From Spirochaetaceae bacterium (GTDB lineage: Bacteria; Spirochaetota; Spirochaetia; Treponematales; Breznakiellaceae): 5,787 nt of DNA. Both the position numbers and the translations under genes were made by a program. The stretch covers positions 1-5,787 of the forward strand of contig JAITXS010000064.1 in the NCBI GenBank assembly GCA_031284645.1, read 5' to 3'. The notes beneath the pieces are model-generated. The model saw nothing but the letters and a program-made list of their open reading frames with translations, ran no database searches and was not told the DNA's origin. Of the stretch, positions 5,435 through 5,787 are shown one piece after another. Positions within the stretch are counted from its first letter, which is position 1, and every line of letters starts with the position of its first letter.

Positions 5435-5478
5435 CAACGTGATAATGTCCCCTATATAGCAACGTGAAAATGTCCCCT
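5435..5478 (+). repeat. paired 19-bp direct repeats at the IS left end
   Basis: CAACGTGATAATGTCCCCT (5435-5453) and CAACGTGAAAATGTCCCCT (5460-5478) differ at one base and have a period of 25. They lie between the probable IS tip and the transposase gene, so they are probably transposase-binding sites. The small palindrome GTGT-T-ACAC (5426-5434) sits directly outside the first copy and may mark the tip. Confidence 0.75.
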
Positions 5479-5504
5479 TTGGTCTAATAAGCCGAGGTGA
5501 AAAT

Positions 5505-5787
5505 ATGGCAAGGAAATTGCTCATGGGACAAAAAGAATTGCTGAGAGGGAAATTAATGGCGCAGGTAGAATCAAAGCAGATTACGCTAAAGGCAGCCAGT
5601 GTGCAGTCTGGAATAAGCTACCGGCAAGGGAAGCGGATTCTGGCGGCATATAGGAAAAACGGCGATGCAGCATTGATACACGGTAATTGCGGCAAGACAT
5701 CACCTAAAAAGACAGACGAAGAAACCCGAACAAAAGCGCTGCAAGCATACCGCACTCGATATGCTGATTTTGGGCCGACCTTTGCGG
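5505..5787 (+). CDS. ISNCY/IS1202-like transposase, N-terminal 94 codons (partial)
   Basis: The protein would bind the element's ends and catalyse its movement. Only the first 94 codons lie in the window, and the frame is open at the edge. GAGGTGA (5494-5500) is a strong ribosome binding site four bases before ATG 5505. Residues about 18-50 form a helix-turn-helix region (TLKAASVQSGISYRQGKRIL). Next come GDAALIHGNCGK (53-64) and the YADFGPTFA block (86-94), which typically begins the DDE catalytic domain in ISNCY/IS1202-group transposases. The catalytic acidic residues lie beyond the window, so whether the gene is intact is unknown. No frameshift or stop is seen in the visible part. Family placement rests on motif recall. 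Confidence 0.85.
   Translation, partial: MARKLLMGQKELLRGKLMAQVESKQITLKAASVQSGISYRQGKRILAAYRKNGDAALIHGNCGKTSPKKTDEETRTKALQAYRTRYADFGPTFA

Larger units (their letters stand above)
5427..5787 (+). mobile_element. left end of an ISNCY/IS1202-like insertion sequence (truncated by window)
   Basis: The element is inferred from a transposase start preceded by paired terminal repeats. The left tip is placed near TGTTACAC (5427-5434), but the exact boundary and target duplication cannot be set without the right end. The tip lies about 32 bases upstream of the metF -35, so the insertion replaced the native sequence beyond that promoter without breaking it. Confidence 0.7.

Overview
The window looks like chromosomal DNA of an anaerobic bacterium, most likely a spirochaete of the Treponema group. 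Three observations suggest this: a large exported TPR protein with a FlgT/CsgG-like C-terminus, formate-tetrahydrofolate ligase beside methylenetetrahydrofolate reductase, and base composition near 50% GC by eye. Fhs and MetF are the entry and exit steps of the methyl branch of folate C1 metabolism. Termite-gut treponemes use this branch for CO2-reductive acetogenesis. The assignment is an inference from gene content; no marker gene here proves it.

Layout. Bases 1-492 hold no large gene but are dense in signals. A heptanucleotide array (TTGGGTA, six full copies plus five bases, 73-119) lies near the left end. On the minus strand this array is the in-frame 3' part of a possible 54-codon gene (225 down to 61), which has a convincing sigma70-type promoter (-35 TTGACA at 256-261, -10 at 232-237). 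The plus strand has a weaker promoter-like sequence at 42-72 and an intrinsic-terminator-like hairpin at 312-338. Bases 493-2556 (+) encode an exported protein with eight consecutive 34-residue TPRs. It converges on fhs (2570-4288, -), with 13 bases between the stop codons. metF (4400-5317, -) lies upstream of fhs in the same direction and has a near-consensus promoter at 5365-5394. The 111-base metF-fhs gap holds overlapping inverted repeats and a 13-codon leader-type ORF with a good ribosome binding site. From about 5427 the right edge is the start of an insertion sequence: two 19-bp end-proximal direct repeats, then the first 94 codons of an ISNCY/IS1202-like transposase cut off by the window.

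How the genes relate. MetF and Fhs act at the two ends of the same methyl branch (formate to formyl-THF; methylene-THF to methyl-THF). They are probably transcribed together from the metF promoter. FolD-type cyclohydrolase/dehydrogenase is not in the window. The TPR protein is a separate convergent unit with no visible metabolic link. The IS ends just upstream of the metF promoter without breaking it.

The items most worth a second look are the possibly phase-variable small gene built on the heptamer array, the structured metF-fhs leader, and the cysteine-rich variant motif in MetF. No CRISPR array, rRNA or tRNA was recognised.
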